A stretch of DNA of 64,000 bases from Bdellovibrionia bacterium (GTDB lineage: Bacteria > Bdellovibrionota > Bdellovibrionia > Bdellovibrionales > JAGQZY01): NCBI GenBank assembly GCA_030427805.1, contig JAUICP010000007.1:62001-126000 (forward strand), given 5' to 3'. A model generated the notes under the pieces. It did not search any database. It was not told where the DNA came from and worked only from the letters and a program-made list of their open reading frames with translations. Of the stretch, positions 16,826 through 25,155 are shown in pieces; the first letter of the stretch is position 1, and each line of letters starts with the position of its first letter. Both the position numbers and the translations under genes were made by a program.

Positions 16826-18655
16826 ATGGGCGATCTAAAAAACGAACTCAAATTTGAACGAGAAGTGCTAAAGCCCGTTCGCTCGCGCTATGTCCTAGTG
16901 TTTCTCTCAATTTTTCTCGTCACAACTCTCGCCCAAGCCATCATTCAATTTTACATTTTACAAGAGCAAGACAATTCTACGAGCATTAATGTTGCTGGAC
17001 GCCAGCGAATGCTCTCACAGAGACTCTTAAAGCAAATTTATAACTTCCACAATAGTCGCGAAGATCTTTCTCCTTCGGATACGGAAGTCGCGAAATTAGA
17101 AATTGATTATTTAGCTGATACCATTAAAAACTCCCATTACGATCTGATCAACGGTAACCAAGAAAAACATCTGCCTCAACCATTTAACAAAGAAATCAAA
17201 GCCGAACTCGAAAAGCTTTCGTCTCTCATAGATAGGCTTTCAAAATTTTCTAAGTGTAGTCACAAAGATTGCGAAGAGAATATATCTTTGGCTCAATTAG
17301 ATGAGCTGAGTAACGACTACCTGACTCTTATGAATAACTTGGTCTATAAAATGGATCAGGTAGCTCATAAAAGAATGAAGCGATTATCGCAAATCGAAAT
17401 CGCTTTATACCTTTTGATTATTGGTTTTATGGCTTTTGAAATTTTTAAGGTAATTTTACCCGCCAATCGAATGCTCTATGAGAGTTCCTTGCGGAACATA
17501 CAAAAAGATAATCTTATTAAGCAATCAGAAAAAATTGGCTCCCTTGGAAGTTTCGAATACTATCCGATCACCGGAGAGATGTTTTGGACCGATGGTCTCT
17601 TTGAGATTTTTTCATTAGAACGAGCCCATACCCAACAACTGAATCTCAATTTTCTTCTTTACCTTTTTCACAAAGAGGACCGAGAAAAACTGAGTGAGCA
17701 AATTAACCAAGCCATAGAAAAAGGCTTGAGAGTAGCCAATGAATACATAATCACCGATAGTCTTGAGCTTGAGCGAACAATTAAGCTTACTATTCTTCGC
17801 GAAGAAATTGATGAAACAACCTTGCGAATTATTGGTTTGGCCCAAGATATAACTACGCAGAAAGCGATGCAAGCAGAACTCGATCAAGAACGAAGTATGG
17901 CCCATCAAAATGTGCGCATGGAAATGGTCAGTCGATTGGCCGGCGGAGTTTCCCACGAAATCAATAATCCCATTGCCATAATTAGTGGACTTCTTCGCCA
18001 AGCGAAGATCCTATTGGCAAAATTAGAATCCGGTGAGGGCGATTCGCAGAAGTCCAGTGAACAGTTACTCGAGAGACTGGATCGGATTGAGTCGGCCTCT
18101 CAGCGAATAACAAAAACCATTAAGGGCTTAAAGTCATTTTCTTCATTCGATCAGGGTAAAGTCGAAGAGTTTGATGCTGTTGATGCAGTGTCTGAAGCTG
18201 TCAGTCTTAATTTTCCGTGCTTTAGGGTCAATGAAAAGTGGGGTCTAATACAAAATAGAATCGATGGCCAAATTAAACTCAAGGGCGAACGTCACCGCTT
18301 TCAAGAAGTGATAATTAATTTATTGAGTAATGCAAGAGCCGCCGTTGAGAGCGACGAAAATAAAGAAATATCCATTCATCTTGAAAATGATGAGCACAGT
18401 TTAAGAGTGACTGTCAGGGATGAAGGCCGGGGTATTTCCGAAGAGAATTTACCCCGTATTTTTGATCCATTCTTTACAACCAAAGATGTTAACGAGGGCT
18501 CTGGCCTTGGCCTGAGTCTTGCCTATACCATTGCCAAAGAAATGAACGGGAGAATTGAAGTTCAATCGGTAGAGGGCCGTGGGAGCGAATTCACGGTAAT
18601 ACTCCCCTATCAACAGCATATTGTGGTGCCCAAAGAAGATAAAAAGGCCGCTTAA
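16826..18655 (+). CDS. Sensor histidine kinase with PilJ-type periplasmic sensor and PAS domain
   Basis: A 609-residue membrane kinase. Two transmembrane segments (about 22-45 and 190-210) bracket a helical sensor with NVAGRQRMLSQRL, the signature of the PilJ/NarX-like methyl-accepting sensor family. A PAS-like domain (about 225-350) is followed by the HisKA helix pair with His377 in SHEINNP and a HATPase domain with N-box NLLSNA, DEGRGIS and GSGLGLSL. It should autophosphorylate and pass phosphate to a receiver; no response regulator lies next to it, though a lone receiver is at 8633. No clear ribosome-binding site precedes its ATG. Confidence 0.87.
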   Translation: MGDLKNELKFEREVLKPVRSRYVLVFLSIFLVTTLAQAIIQFYILQEQDNSTSINVAGRQRMLSQRLLKQIYNFHNSREDLSPSDTEVAKLEIDYLADTIKNSHYDLINGNQEKHLPQPFNKEIKAELEKLSSLIDRLSKFSKCSHKDCEENISLAQLDELSNDYLTLMNNLVYKMDQVAHKRMKRLSQIEIALYLLIIGFMAFEIFKVILPANRMLYESSLRNIQKDNLIKQSEKIGSLGSFEYYPITGEMFWTDGLFEIFSLERAHTQQLNLNFLLYLFHKEDREKLSEQINQAIEKGLRVANEYIITDSLELERTIKLTILREEIDETTLRIIGLAQDITTQKAMQAELDQERSMAHQNVRMEMVSRLAGGVSHEINNPIAIISGLLRQAKILLAKLESGEGDSQKSSEQLLERLDRIESASQRITKTIKGLKSFSSFDQGKVEEFDAVDAVSEAVSLNFPCFRVNEKWGLIQNRIDGQIKLKGERHRFQEVIINLLSNARAAVESDENKEISIHLENDEHSLRVTVRDEGRGISEENLPRIFDPFFTTKDVNEGSGLGLSLAYTIAKEMNGRIEVQSVEGRGSEFTVILPYQQHIVVPKEDKKAA

Positions 18656-18813
18656 ATCCTGAAAAAATTACAGGTCCCATGGACTACTTACTTCACTATA
18701 AAGTCCCTATTTCTCACGCTTTAAATAGCAACAATGAATTTTTTTATCAGAAACTAGAGAATATTTATCCTCGTTATCAATTGAATTTGACCATTTATGA
18801 CATAGTGCCTAAA

Positions 18814-18840
18814 AGGAACCGGAAAGGTTAGGAGGTTCCT
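18814..18840 (+). promoter_or_regulatory. Hairpin occluding the ribosome-binding site
   Basis: The 7-bp arms AGGAACC (18814-18820) and GGTTCCT (18834-18840) pair across a 13-nt loop. The Shine-Dalgarno AGGAGG (18830-18835) overlaps the 3' arm, and the ATG follows at once. It may limit translation of the small secreted protein until opened. Confidence 0.45.
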
Positions 18841-19122
18841 ATGAAATCACTATTAATCGTATTAGCTACACTTTTTTCTGTTTCGATGGCTTCTGCAAAT
18901 AACCCTGCAGACTTTCCTTCGGATTTTCCAAAAGATTGGGCTGTTGCCATGACTTCTTTAGCTTGTGATATGGAAGTAACTGAAGACATGTACGGACAAA
19001 CTACTCGAAGTGGTAAAAAAGAGCGTGTTTACACGGTATACAACGGTCAAGGTCAAGTAGTTGCTAAGTCTTGGGCTAGCAGCGGAATGGTTTGGGCAAA
19101 GAAAGTTTGTTTGTCTAACTAA
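18841..19122 (+). CDS. Small secreted protein, unknown
   Basis: A 93-residue protein with a signal peptide (about residues 1-19, ending SMASA) and a mature part of about 74 residues containing two cysteines. I recognise no family. It has a strong AGGAGG site partly buried in a hairpin and its own strong terminator, so it is a self-contained monocistronic unit. The pattern VYTVYNGQGQVVAKSW suggests a small beta domain. Abundant small envelope proteins often look like this, but no role is assigned. Confidence 0.7.
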   Translation: MKSLLIVLATLFSVSMASANNPADFPSDFPKDWAVAMTSLACDMEVTEDMYGQTTRSGKKERVYTVYNGQGQVVAKSWASSGMVWAKKVCLSN

Positions 19123-19151
19123 TAGAACACTTCAAAAATTATGTTTTTGAC

Positions 19152-19183
19152 AAAACCACAGTCTATTTGACTGTGGTTTTTTT
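19152..19183 (+). terminator. Strong intrinsic terminator
   Basis: AAAACCACAGTC and GACTGTGGTTTT form a perfect 12-bp stem around a 5-nt loop followed by a T-run. It ends the small secreted protein gene. Confidence 0.9.
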
Positions 19184-19242
19184 ATTGGACTCTTGAACTT
19201 CGCTCTCGCCTGGGTCATTCTCAGCCCAACGAAAGGAAGTCC

Positions 19243-20016
19243 GTGAAAAAGTTGGCTTTGATTACAGGTGCATCCAGTGGCTTAGGATACGAATTTGCGA
19301 AACTCTGTGCGCAAGATTCCTACGAACCGATACTAGTGGCTCGTCGTAAAGAGAGACTGGATTCTCTGAAAGAGGAAATTGAACGGGAGTTTTCAGCAAC
19401 GTGCCACGTGATTCCTTTGGACTTGTTGGAACCTGATTGTGGTGAGGCTCTCTTTGCGGCCTGCAAGCAGATCGAGGGTTCCCTCGAAATCGTAATTAAC
19501 AATGCTGGTTTCGGAGAGTTTGGTGATTATGGCTCGACCGATGGAATGAAAGAAGCTAATTCGATCAAAGTGAATGTATTGGCGTTAACGAATATCACAA
19601 AATCCCTCCTTCCCCTCCTCAAAGAAAATGGCTCGGGATACATTTGTAATGTTGCTTCGACAGCAGCCTTCCAGCCACTCCCACGATTTAGTGTCTATGG
19701 TGCTTCTAAAGCTTATGTCTTATCCTATTCTCAAGCCATTGGTGCTGAATTAGAGGAGTTTAATATCAAGGTCTCCTGTCTTTGCCCTGGGCCTACAGAT
19801 ACTGAATTCTTTAGCTCTAATAATATGGAAGACTCAACGATTGCCCATCGAAAACTACCTACTTCGTCGGAAGTCGCCGAGTATGGTTATCGCGCCATGA
19901 AAAAGGGAAAGCCCGTAGCCATTCACGGGAGTTTTAATTGGATCATGGCCGTTTCCGGAAGATTTGCCCCTCGAAGATTGGTGGTCCAATTGGCTAAAAA
20001 AATGATGACCTCCTAG
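19243..20016 (+). CDS. Short-chain dehydrogenase/reductase (SDR)
   Basis: A 257-residue classical SDR. The nucleotide-binding TGASSGLG is at 8-15, NNAG at 86-89, and the catalytic triad fits Ser139, Tyr152 and Lys156 (YGASK). Basic residues near the end of the second strand (VARRKERL) favour NADP(H). The start is GTG after AAAGGAAG. The substrate is not evident. It is monocistronic, bounded by intrinsic terminators on both sides. Related enzymes act on fatty acyl or steroid-type alcohols, but no such claim can be made here. Confidence 0.87.
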   Translation: MKKLALITGASSGLGYEFAKLCAQDSYEPILVARRKERLDSLKEEIEREFSATCHVIPLDLLEPDCGEALFAACKQIEGSLEIVINNAGFGEFGDYGSTDGMKEANSIKVNVLALTNITKSLLPLLKENGSGYICNVASTAAFQPLPRFSVYGASKAYVLSYSQAIGAELEEFNIKVSCLCPGPTDTEFFSSNNMEDSTIAHRKLPTSSEVAEYGYRAMKKGKPVAIHGSFNWIMAVSGRFAPRRLVVQLAKKMMTS

Positions 20017-20067
20017 AGTCGACTTAAGCCTTGCTTACAATTAATATGTTTCATTCCCAAAACCTAT

Positions 20068-20101
20068 AGATCTATGCAAAAAAGGCATAGATCTTTTTTT
20101 T
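20068..20101 (+). terminator. Strong intrinsic terminator
   Basis: AGATCTATGC and GCATAGATCT form a perfect 10-bp stem around a 7-nt loop, then a run of Ts. It ends the SDR gene. Confidence 0.9.
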
Positions 20102-20164
20102 GTAACAGCTCCAAGATCCCCACGAAGTACTTAATGAGAATTAAACTTTAACAAAGGATCTAAA

Positions 20165-20845
20165 ATGAAATTCAATCTTCTCTTGCGAATTGGAATGATA
20201 CTGGCTGCTGTGTTTTCTTTCACTCAAGCTCAGGCAACCTACGGTCATACAAAGAACGCAGAGTACGAAATTACCGTGCAAAATATCACAAAAGGACAAC
20301 CTTTTAGTCCAGCTCTTATTGCTATTCACTCCCGAAGTATGAAGCTGTTCTCTCTTGGTGAGCCAGCTTCGGATGCCTTGGCTAAGCAGGCTGAAGATGG
20401 TGACATTAGTGAACTTCAAAAAATGCTCGAAGCCAGTCCACAGGTTCTTGCAGTCGCTAGTGGTTCCGGAATTATTGCGCCGACAGCCGGTGAAACGATT
20501 ACGATTTCGGCGAAGAAAGTTCACGGGGCAGTTCTAACTGTGACCGGTATGTTAGTGCGAACTAACGATGGGTTTTACGCATTGAACTCCTTACCACTTC
20601 CGAGAAGAAAAGGAGCCGCCTATAAAACAACGGCGATGGTTTACGATGCCGGAAGTGAAGTAAACACAGAAAGTTGTGATCACATTCCCGCTCCACCATG
20701 TAATAACCCTGGTCAACGGGTTACTGAAGGAGCCGAAGGAATCGTTACGCAACATCCAGGTTTGCAAAATGTCGGTGATTTATCGGGGCTTGATTACGCA
20801 TTCGCTGCAAAAGCTGCATTAATCACTGTAAAAAGAGTCAAATAG
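20165..20845 (+). CDS. Secreted spondin-N-like domain protein
   Basis: A 226-residue protein with a signal peptide ending near AQA. The mature domain matches the spondin_N pattern: YEITVQNITKGQPFSP, then AIHSRSMKLFSLGEPAS, LAKQAEDGD and a later block with LTVTGMLVRTNDGF. Spondin_N is an extracellular beta-sandwich found in eukaryotic matrix proteins and many bacterial secreted proteins; its bacterial role is mostly unknown. Metal or lipid contact has been suggested for eukaryotic members. Two cysteines (ESCDHIPAPPC) sit near the C-terminus. It is separated from the radical SAM genes by a hairpin. Confidence 0.75.
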   Translation: MKFNLLLRIGMILAAVFSFTQAQATYGHTKNAEYEITVQNITKGQPFSPALIAIHSRSMKLFSLGEPASDALAKQAEDGDISELQKMLEASPQVLAVASGSGIIAPTAGETITISAKKVHGAVLTVTGMLVRTNDGFYALNSLPLPRRKGAAYKTTAMVYDAGSEVNTESCDHIPAPPCNNPGQRVTEGAEGIVTQHPGLQNVGDLSGLDYAFAAKAALITVKRVK

Positions 20846-20892
20846 GCGATTAAGTACTTCTTCGAATTGTGTTTTTTCACCCTATAACAATC

Positions 20893-20920
20893 AGCTTTGC
20901 TTCTAGTCGGGAGCAAAGCT
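20893..20920 (+). terminator. Hairpin after the spondin-like gene
   Basis: AGCTTTGCT and AGCAAAGCT form a perfect 9-bp stem around a 10-nt loop, followed by ACTTTTG. The T-tract is short, so termination is plausible but incomplete. Confidence 0.5.
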
Positions 20921-21008
20921 ACTTTTGCGCCGCAGCAGTTTTCGCTACAAAGGGCTTTTAGGCTCAGCTTGCTTGGCTCTTCCAGTAAACAGCTGTTACT
21001 CTCAAACA

Positions 21009-22283
21009 ATGGGTAAAGCCGAGCTAAAGCATTCTAAAGATCATTATATTAACAAATCAAAGCACTTTTGCATTCTACCCTGGGTTCACTTTCACCTGTG
21101 GCCAAATGGTAATTTTTTACCTTGCTGTATATGGGACTCGTCGTTTCCTATGGGGAACGTCAATACCAATACTCTAAAAGAGGTTTGGAACTCGCAAAAG
21201 ATGCGCGATTTGCGCCTTAAAATGATCGAAGATGAGGCCATTGAACAGTGCAAGACTTGTTACTTTTTTGAACAGGATCTTTCCTTTGAAAGTCTGCGAT
21301 CCTCGGCGAATCTTCAATATCAACACCTTTTTAATCGTGTCGAGGAGACTTTAAAAGACGGTACATCTGAAGACGTCCATATGGCTTATATGGATATTCG
21401 TTTTTCAAATGTTTGTAATTTTAAATGTCGAAGTTGTGGTCCAGATTTAAGTACTAAGTGGTACGAAGATGCAGCCGTTTACGATCCGGGTGGTGGCCCT
21501 CAACTACCCTTGCGCTTGAGAGATAACGATCGCCTTTTTGAAGAACTAGAACCTTTACTCGGTCAAGTTGAAGAAGTGTACTTTGCCGGTGGTGAAGTTT
21601 TCATTATTCCTGAACATTACGAGATTTTAGAAAAGTGGGTTCAATCAGGGCATACCAAAGTAAGGTTGAACTATACAACAAACTTGAGCCAACTCAGTTA
21701 CGGCCGTCATAAAGCACTTGATTATTGGAAACACTTTGATGAGATCCATATTAATGGCAGTCTCGATGCTTCGGGAGCTCGCGGTGAACTGATCCGCAAA
21801 GGAACGAATTGGAAAAAGGTTGAAGAAAACCGTAGAACAATTCTCGAAAAAGCACCTAATGTTAGTTTTACTTTGAATCCTACAATTGGGATTCTCAACG
21901 TCATTCATTTTCCTGATTTTCATCGCGACTGGATAGAAAAGGGCCTTCTCAAACCCCACGAATTAAGGGTTAATCTTCTTAGACAACCACTTTCATTGCG
22001 CAGTGAAATTTTGCCTTTTAAGTTTCGACAAAAATTAAAACAGAAATACGAAGACCATTATCAGTATTTGATCGGCAAAGTTGATAATGAGAATGATGTA
22101 AAACAGATTCGAAGTAATATTGATGCTGTTTTGCAAGTCCTTGACCACCCAGAAGAGCCCGAGAATCTCCCTAAATTCAAGGAATACATGGGACTCCTCG
22201 ATATGATCCGCAAGGAAAAACTCATTGATGTGATTCCCGAATTAAAATTTCTTTACCAAGACCCGGAGAAGGTCTATGGATAA
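21009..22283 (+). CDS. Radical SAM protein with N-terminal twitch/SPASM-like cysteine domain
   Basis: About 424 residues from ATG 21009; a TTG at 20925 would add an unlikely leader. The N-terminus carries an auxiliary-cluster-like region (FCILPW, FLPCC, EQCKTC), and the radical SAM motif CxxxCxxC is at Cys136, Cys140 and Cys143 (CNFKCRSC). FAGGEVFI is the GGE-type SAM-binding motif. Enzymes of this layout cleave S-adenosylmethionine to start radical chemistry on peptides, sugars or cofactors. It is the first of three tandem radical SAM genes (8-bp and 4-bp overlaps), which suggests sequential or complexed action. Substrate unknown. Confidence 0.83.
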   Translation: MGKAELKHSKDHYINKSKHFCILPWVHFHLWPNGNFLPCCIWDSSFPMGNVNTNTLKEVWNSQKMRDLRLKMIEDEAIEQCKTCYFFEQDLSFESLRSSANLQYQHLFNRVEETLKDGTSEDVHMAYMDIRFSNVCNFKCRSCGPDLSTKWYEDAAVYDPGGGPQLPLRLRDNDRLFEELEPLLGQVEEVYFAGGEVFIIPEHYEILEKWVQSGHTKVRLNYTTNLSQLSYGRHKALDYWKHFDEIHINGSLDASGARGELIRKGTNWKKVEENRRTILEKAPNVSFTLNPTIGILNVIHFPDFHRDWIEKGLLKPHELRVNLLRQPLSLRSEILPFKFRQKLKQKYEDHYQYLIGKVDNENDVKQIRSNIDAVLQVLDHPEEPENLPKFKEYMGLLDMIRKEKLIDVIPELKFLYQDPEKVYG

Positions 22284-23307
22284 AGCTCTCATCGGCATTG
22301 TTCCGGGCAAAGAAAAGTATGTTCATATCATTTGGCAGGTGAATGATACCTGCAATTATAAATGTTCCTACTGTAATGAAGGTAATTGGGGAGGTCGTTA
22401 TAAAAACGATAACTTCGAGCAGTTTGAGCCAATATTACAAAAAATCGTTTCTCATTTTAAGGACCAAAATTACAATAACTTTAAAATCTTCTTTTCGGGT
22501 GGAGAACCCAGCCTTTGGAAGCCTCTTATTCCGGTCATCGAATTTTTTCGTGAGAATACGCAAAACCCACGAATTGCCATTAATACGAATCTAAGTCGAT
22601 CTTTGGACTGGTGGAAGAAAAACTATCATTACTTTCAAGATATCATTGCTAGCTTCCATGTTGAATTTGCTGATAAAGATCGTTATCTAGATAATTTTAA
22701 ATTTTTACAGTACCGGATTCCTTATTTGGTGTCTCGAGTTCTCTTGCACGATAAACGCTTTAAAGAGGTCGTTGAATTTGCTGAACGTTTGAAATCAGAG
22801 TCTGACAACTATTATGTTGAATACGCCCCCTTGATGAGTGAGTTGAACTCACATTCTGAAGACCATTATTATGAAGAAGAATGGAAACGAAAGTTCATTG
22901 CAGATCATCAGTTAGATCGACAAAAAGAAGTAGATTTTTGTAATACCTATCGACCCAAAGAAACCTATCACGAAGAACTGCGCGAGGGTGGTCGCAAAGA
23001 ATCTCTAAACTCCAATCGTCTCGTGGCCTTGGGGGAAAATCGCTTTAAAGGCTGGCAGTGCTGGGTTCAGGAGTGTATCTATATTCACCCCAGTGGCGAT
23101 ATCACTATGGGTAGCTGTCGCGTGACTGATAGTATTGGACACTTAAGTACTGGTGAAATTTCTATCCCAAAGGAGTCGGTTATTTGTCCTTTTGAACGAT
23201 GTAATTGCGGAACCGATATCTCAGTGACAAAGCTCCATCCAGAACATCTAAATGACTACATTGATTCTTTTTCCAATCCAATCACTTCTTCGGAGGGATC
23301 ACTTTGA
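22276..23307 (+). CDS. Radical SAM protein with C-terminal cysteine-rich region
   Basis: A 343-residue protein overlapping the previous gene by 8 bp. The radical SAM cluster is at Cys26, Cys30 and Cys33 (CNYKCSYC) and the SAM motif is FFSGGEPSLW. A C-terminal group of cysteines (CWVQEC, GSCRV, CPFERCNCG) probably binds an auxiliary iron-sulfur cluster, as in SPASM-type enzymes. This layout is the reverse of its two neighbours, whose extra cysteines are N-terminal, so the trio is not simple recent duplication. It is probably cytosolic and oxygen-sensitive. Confidence 0.83.
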   Translation: MDKALIGIVPGKEKYVHIIWQVNDTCNYKCSYCNEGNWGGRYKNDNFEQFEPILQKIVSHFKDQNYNNFKIFFSGGEPSLWKPLIPVIEFFRENTQNPRIAINTNLSRSLDWWKKNYHYFQDIIASFHVEFADKDRYLDNFKFLQYRIPYLVSRVLLHDKRFKEVVEFAERLKSESDNYYVEYAPLMSELNSHSEDHYYEEEWKRKFIADHQLDRQKEVDFCNTYRPKETYHEELREGGRKESLNSNRLVALGENRFKGWQCWVQECIYIHPSGDITMGSCRVTDSIGHLSTGEISIPKESVICPFERCNCGTDISVTKLHPEHLNDYIDSFSNPITSSEGSL

Positions 23308-24326
23308 GTGAAGCCATTAAAAAAGAAGATCTCGATAGACTCTTGGACGAAGGAAAATTTTGTCCCCTTCCCTTCCTGCAACTTCAATTGAATCCCTTTG
23401 GAGACATCTCAGCTTGTTGTTTTTCTGGAGAGCACAAAGTCGGCGACATTCAAACAGATTCAATCAAGGATATTTGGAATGGGTCCGAGATTAAAAAATG
23501 GCGCCAGGAGTTTCTTGATGGCAATATTGGAATTTGCAAAAATGCCATTCATGATTTTCAATGCCATAAACAGTACAAACATCTCAATCAATTCGTTGAA
23601 TTAAAGAGTCATCAAGACGACCTACCTCGCATGCTCGATGTGAGACTCAATGGCAAGTGTAATTTAGAGTGTGTTATGTGCGAGGTATGGAAGCAACCGA
23701 ATCAGCTCTACGATAAAAGCGATTTTTGGGAGCTTGGCAAAACGGAAATTTTTCCGAAGCTCTTAGAGGTCATGGTACTCGGAGGAGAACCTTTTATACA
23801 AAAAGACACATTTAGACTTATAGATGAGGTCAGTGAAGTTAATGACCAAGTAAGATGGGCTTTTATTACCAATGCCCACTACAAGTTTAATGAGAAGCTA
23901 AAGTCCTCTCTCGATAAAATTAAAATCAATTCGATTCACATATCCCTGGATAGTATCGATCCCGAGACCTATCCAAAAATCCGACTTCGAGGACGACTTT
24001 CACTGGTTCTTGAAACACTAGATGCCTTTGTAAACTACAAAAAAAGTCGACTTAGAATAGATGATCGCCCTATTGAACTATTCGCTTCGATGACATTTCA
24101 GAAGTTAAATTGGCGGGAAATCCCCGCTTTTCTCGAGTTCTGTATCGAAAAAGGACTCATACCTATTTTTCAGGATGTCGTTGAAAGAGACCACTTAAAT
24201 ATCCGCGGATTGAGTGACGAAGAAAAAGACGAACTGAGAAAAGGCATAGAAAAGTACCGAGAAGGTCACTTCTGGGAGCACCTTAGGGCCGTGCGAATGG
24301 CTTTAGGAGAAGATGGGCTATCTTAG
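23304..24326 (+). CDS. Radical SAM protein with N-terminal twitch/SPASM-like cysteine domain
   Basis: A 340-residue protein starting at TTG, overlapping the previous stop by 4 bp (TTGA) behind a CGGAGGG site. The N-terminal cysteines (FCPLPF, SACCFS, ICKNAI, QCHK) form the auxiliary-cluster-like part, and the radical SAM motif is at Cys119, Cys123 and Cys126 (CNLECVMC) with VLGGEPFI after it. Its layout matches the first gene of the trio. The C-terminal part has the SLDS and LRGR patterns of the family barrel. Its end overlaps the convergent methyltransferase gene by 9 bp. Confidence 0.83.
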   Translation: MSEAIKKEDLDRLLDEGKFCPLPFLQLQLNPFGDISACCFSGEHKVGDIQTDSIKDIWNGSEIKKWRQEFLDGNIGICKNAIHDFQCHKQYKHLNQFVELKSHQDDLPRMLDVRLNGKCNLECVMCEVWKQPNQLYDKSDFWELGKTEIFPKLLEVMVLGGEPFIQKDTFRLIDEVSEVNDQVRWAFITNAHYKFNEKLKSSLDKIKINSIHISLDSIDPETYPKIRLRGRLSLVLETLDAFVNYKKSRLRIDDRPIELFASMTFQKLNWREIPAFLEFCIEKGLIPIFQDVVERDHLNIRGLSDEEKDELRKGIEKYREGHFWEHLRAVRMALGEDGLS

Positions 24327-25025
24327 TTTAAAAATTTCGAAATAGTTGCCCGAGTAATCCCTGGTCAGATAGTCAGCAATTTCGTGGAGCCGGTAAAAAT
24401 TCGGAAAGTGTTTCTTGCCGTTGTTCTTATAAATAATGTAGGCCTTGTGCTTTGACTCTTTCAATACTGGGATGAGCTGATCCATAAAGGGTTTCATAAC
24501 CTCATCCGAAAAGGGGTCATTCATAAAAATAATTTGATCATCTGCTGTATATTCGTAGGTACAGGCATCTTGATCGAGGACTGCGAACTCGACATCACGA
24601 TATTGGGGATTTTTGTCTTGGAAGATTTTAATGTTCTCGCGCGCAACAACATTGAGCTCTTCAAAGAGCTCTATTCCAATTATTTTTTTAAACCCAAACT
24701 CGGCAGCCAAGACGAGAGCCTTTCCCTTGCCCGATCCAATATCGATAAAACGCCCCTCGGGTACTATATCGAGGTCTGAAAAGAGATTATTGAAAGGCCG
24801 ATAGCGAACAGGTTGATAGAAATTGGCAAAATCCTTATTATCCAAGTTTTTTTCGCAGTCTTTTGGGTCATAAAAACCGCTGACCTCGAGCCCTTGAGTG
24901 CGGTTATAATATTCGTCAATGATGGCTTCTTTGCACATACCTAGGGTTTTAATGAGTCCGCGATTCTTGATTCCTGAGGCAAAAGAGTAGTAGCCGATTC
25001 TCATTGTTTCCATAAACTGTCGCAT
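24318..25025 (-). CDS. Class I SAM-dependent methyltransferase
   Basis: A 235-residue protein with the Rossmann SAM motif IDIGSGKGKALVLA followed by an acidic residue in IIGIELFEEL. Motif IV is FMNDPFSDEV. It has no membrane segment. It starts at ATG after GGGGGAGG. It is convergent with the radical SAM trio and divergent from the carbamoyltransferase gene, so it may belong to the same modification cluster. The acceptor atom and substrate are not evident, although a glycan or small-molecule role fits the neighbours. Confidence 0.78.
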   Translation of the reverse strand: MRQFMETMRIGYYSFASGIKNRGLIKTLGMCKEAIIDEYYNRTQGLEVSGFYDPKDCEKNLDNKDFANFYQPVRYRPFNNLFSDLDIVPEGRFIDIGSGKGKALVLAAEFGFKKIIGIELFEELNVVARENIKIFQDKNPQYRDVEFAVLDQDACTYEYTADDQIIFMNDPFSDEVMKPFMDQLIPVLKESKHKAYIIYKNNGKKHFPNFYRLHEIADYLTRDYSGNYFEIFKLR

Positions 25026-25155
25026 TCAGACCTCCCCCATCTCTGACGATAGTTTTCCATAGCTCAGTTCAACTGTCCCCTGGCCAAAAGTCGCTAACGC
25101 CTCTTGTCTTCTTAGGAACCTCCACTCTCGGAATTCTATAAGTTACAATTTAATC

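Noticed and set aside
18679-18831. A 50-codon frame starting ATG between the histidine kinase and the small secreted protein
   Set aside because: No ribosome-binding site, no recognisable motif, and it overlaps the presumed promoter and leader of the next gene.
20845-24326. RiPP precursor peptide beside the radical SAM trio
   Set aside because: No short frame with a leader-core look or a ribosome-binding site was found between the spondin-like gene and the trio, or next to it.
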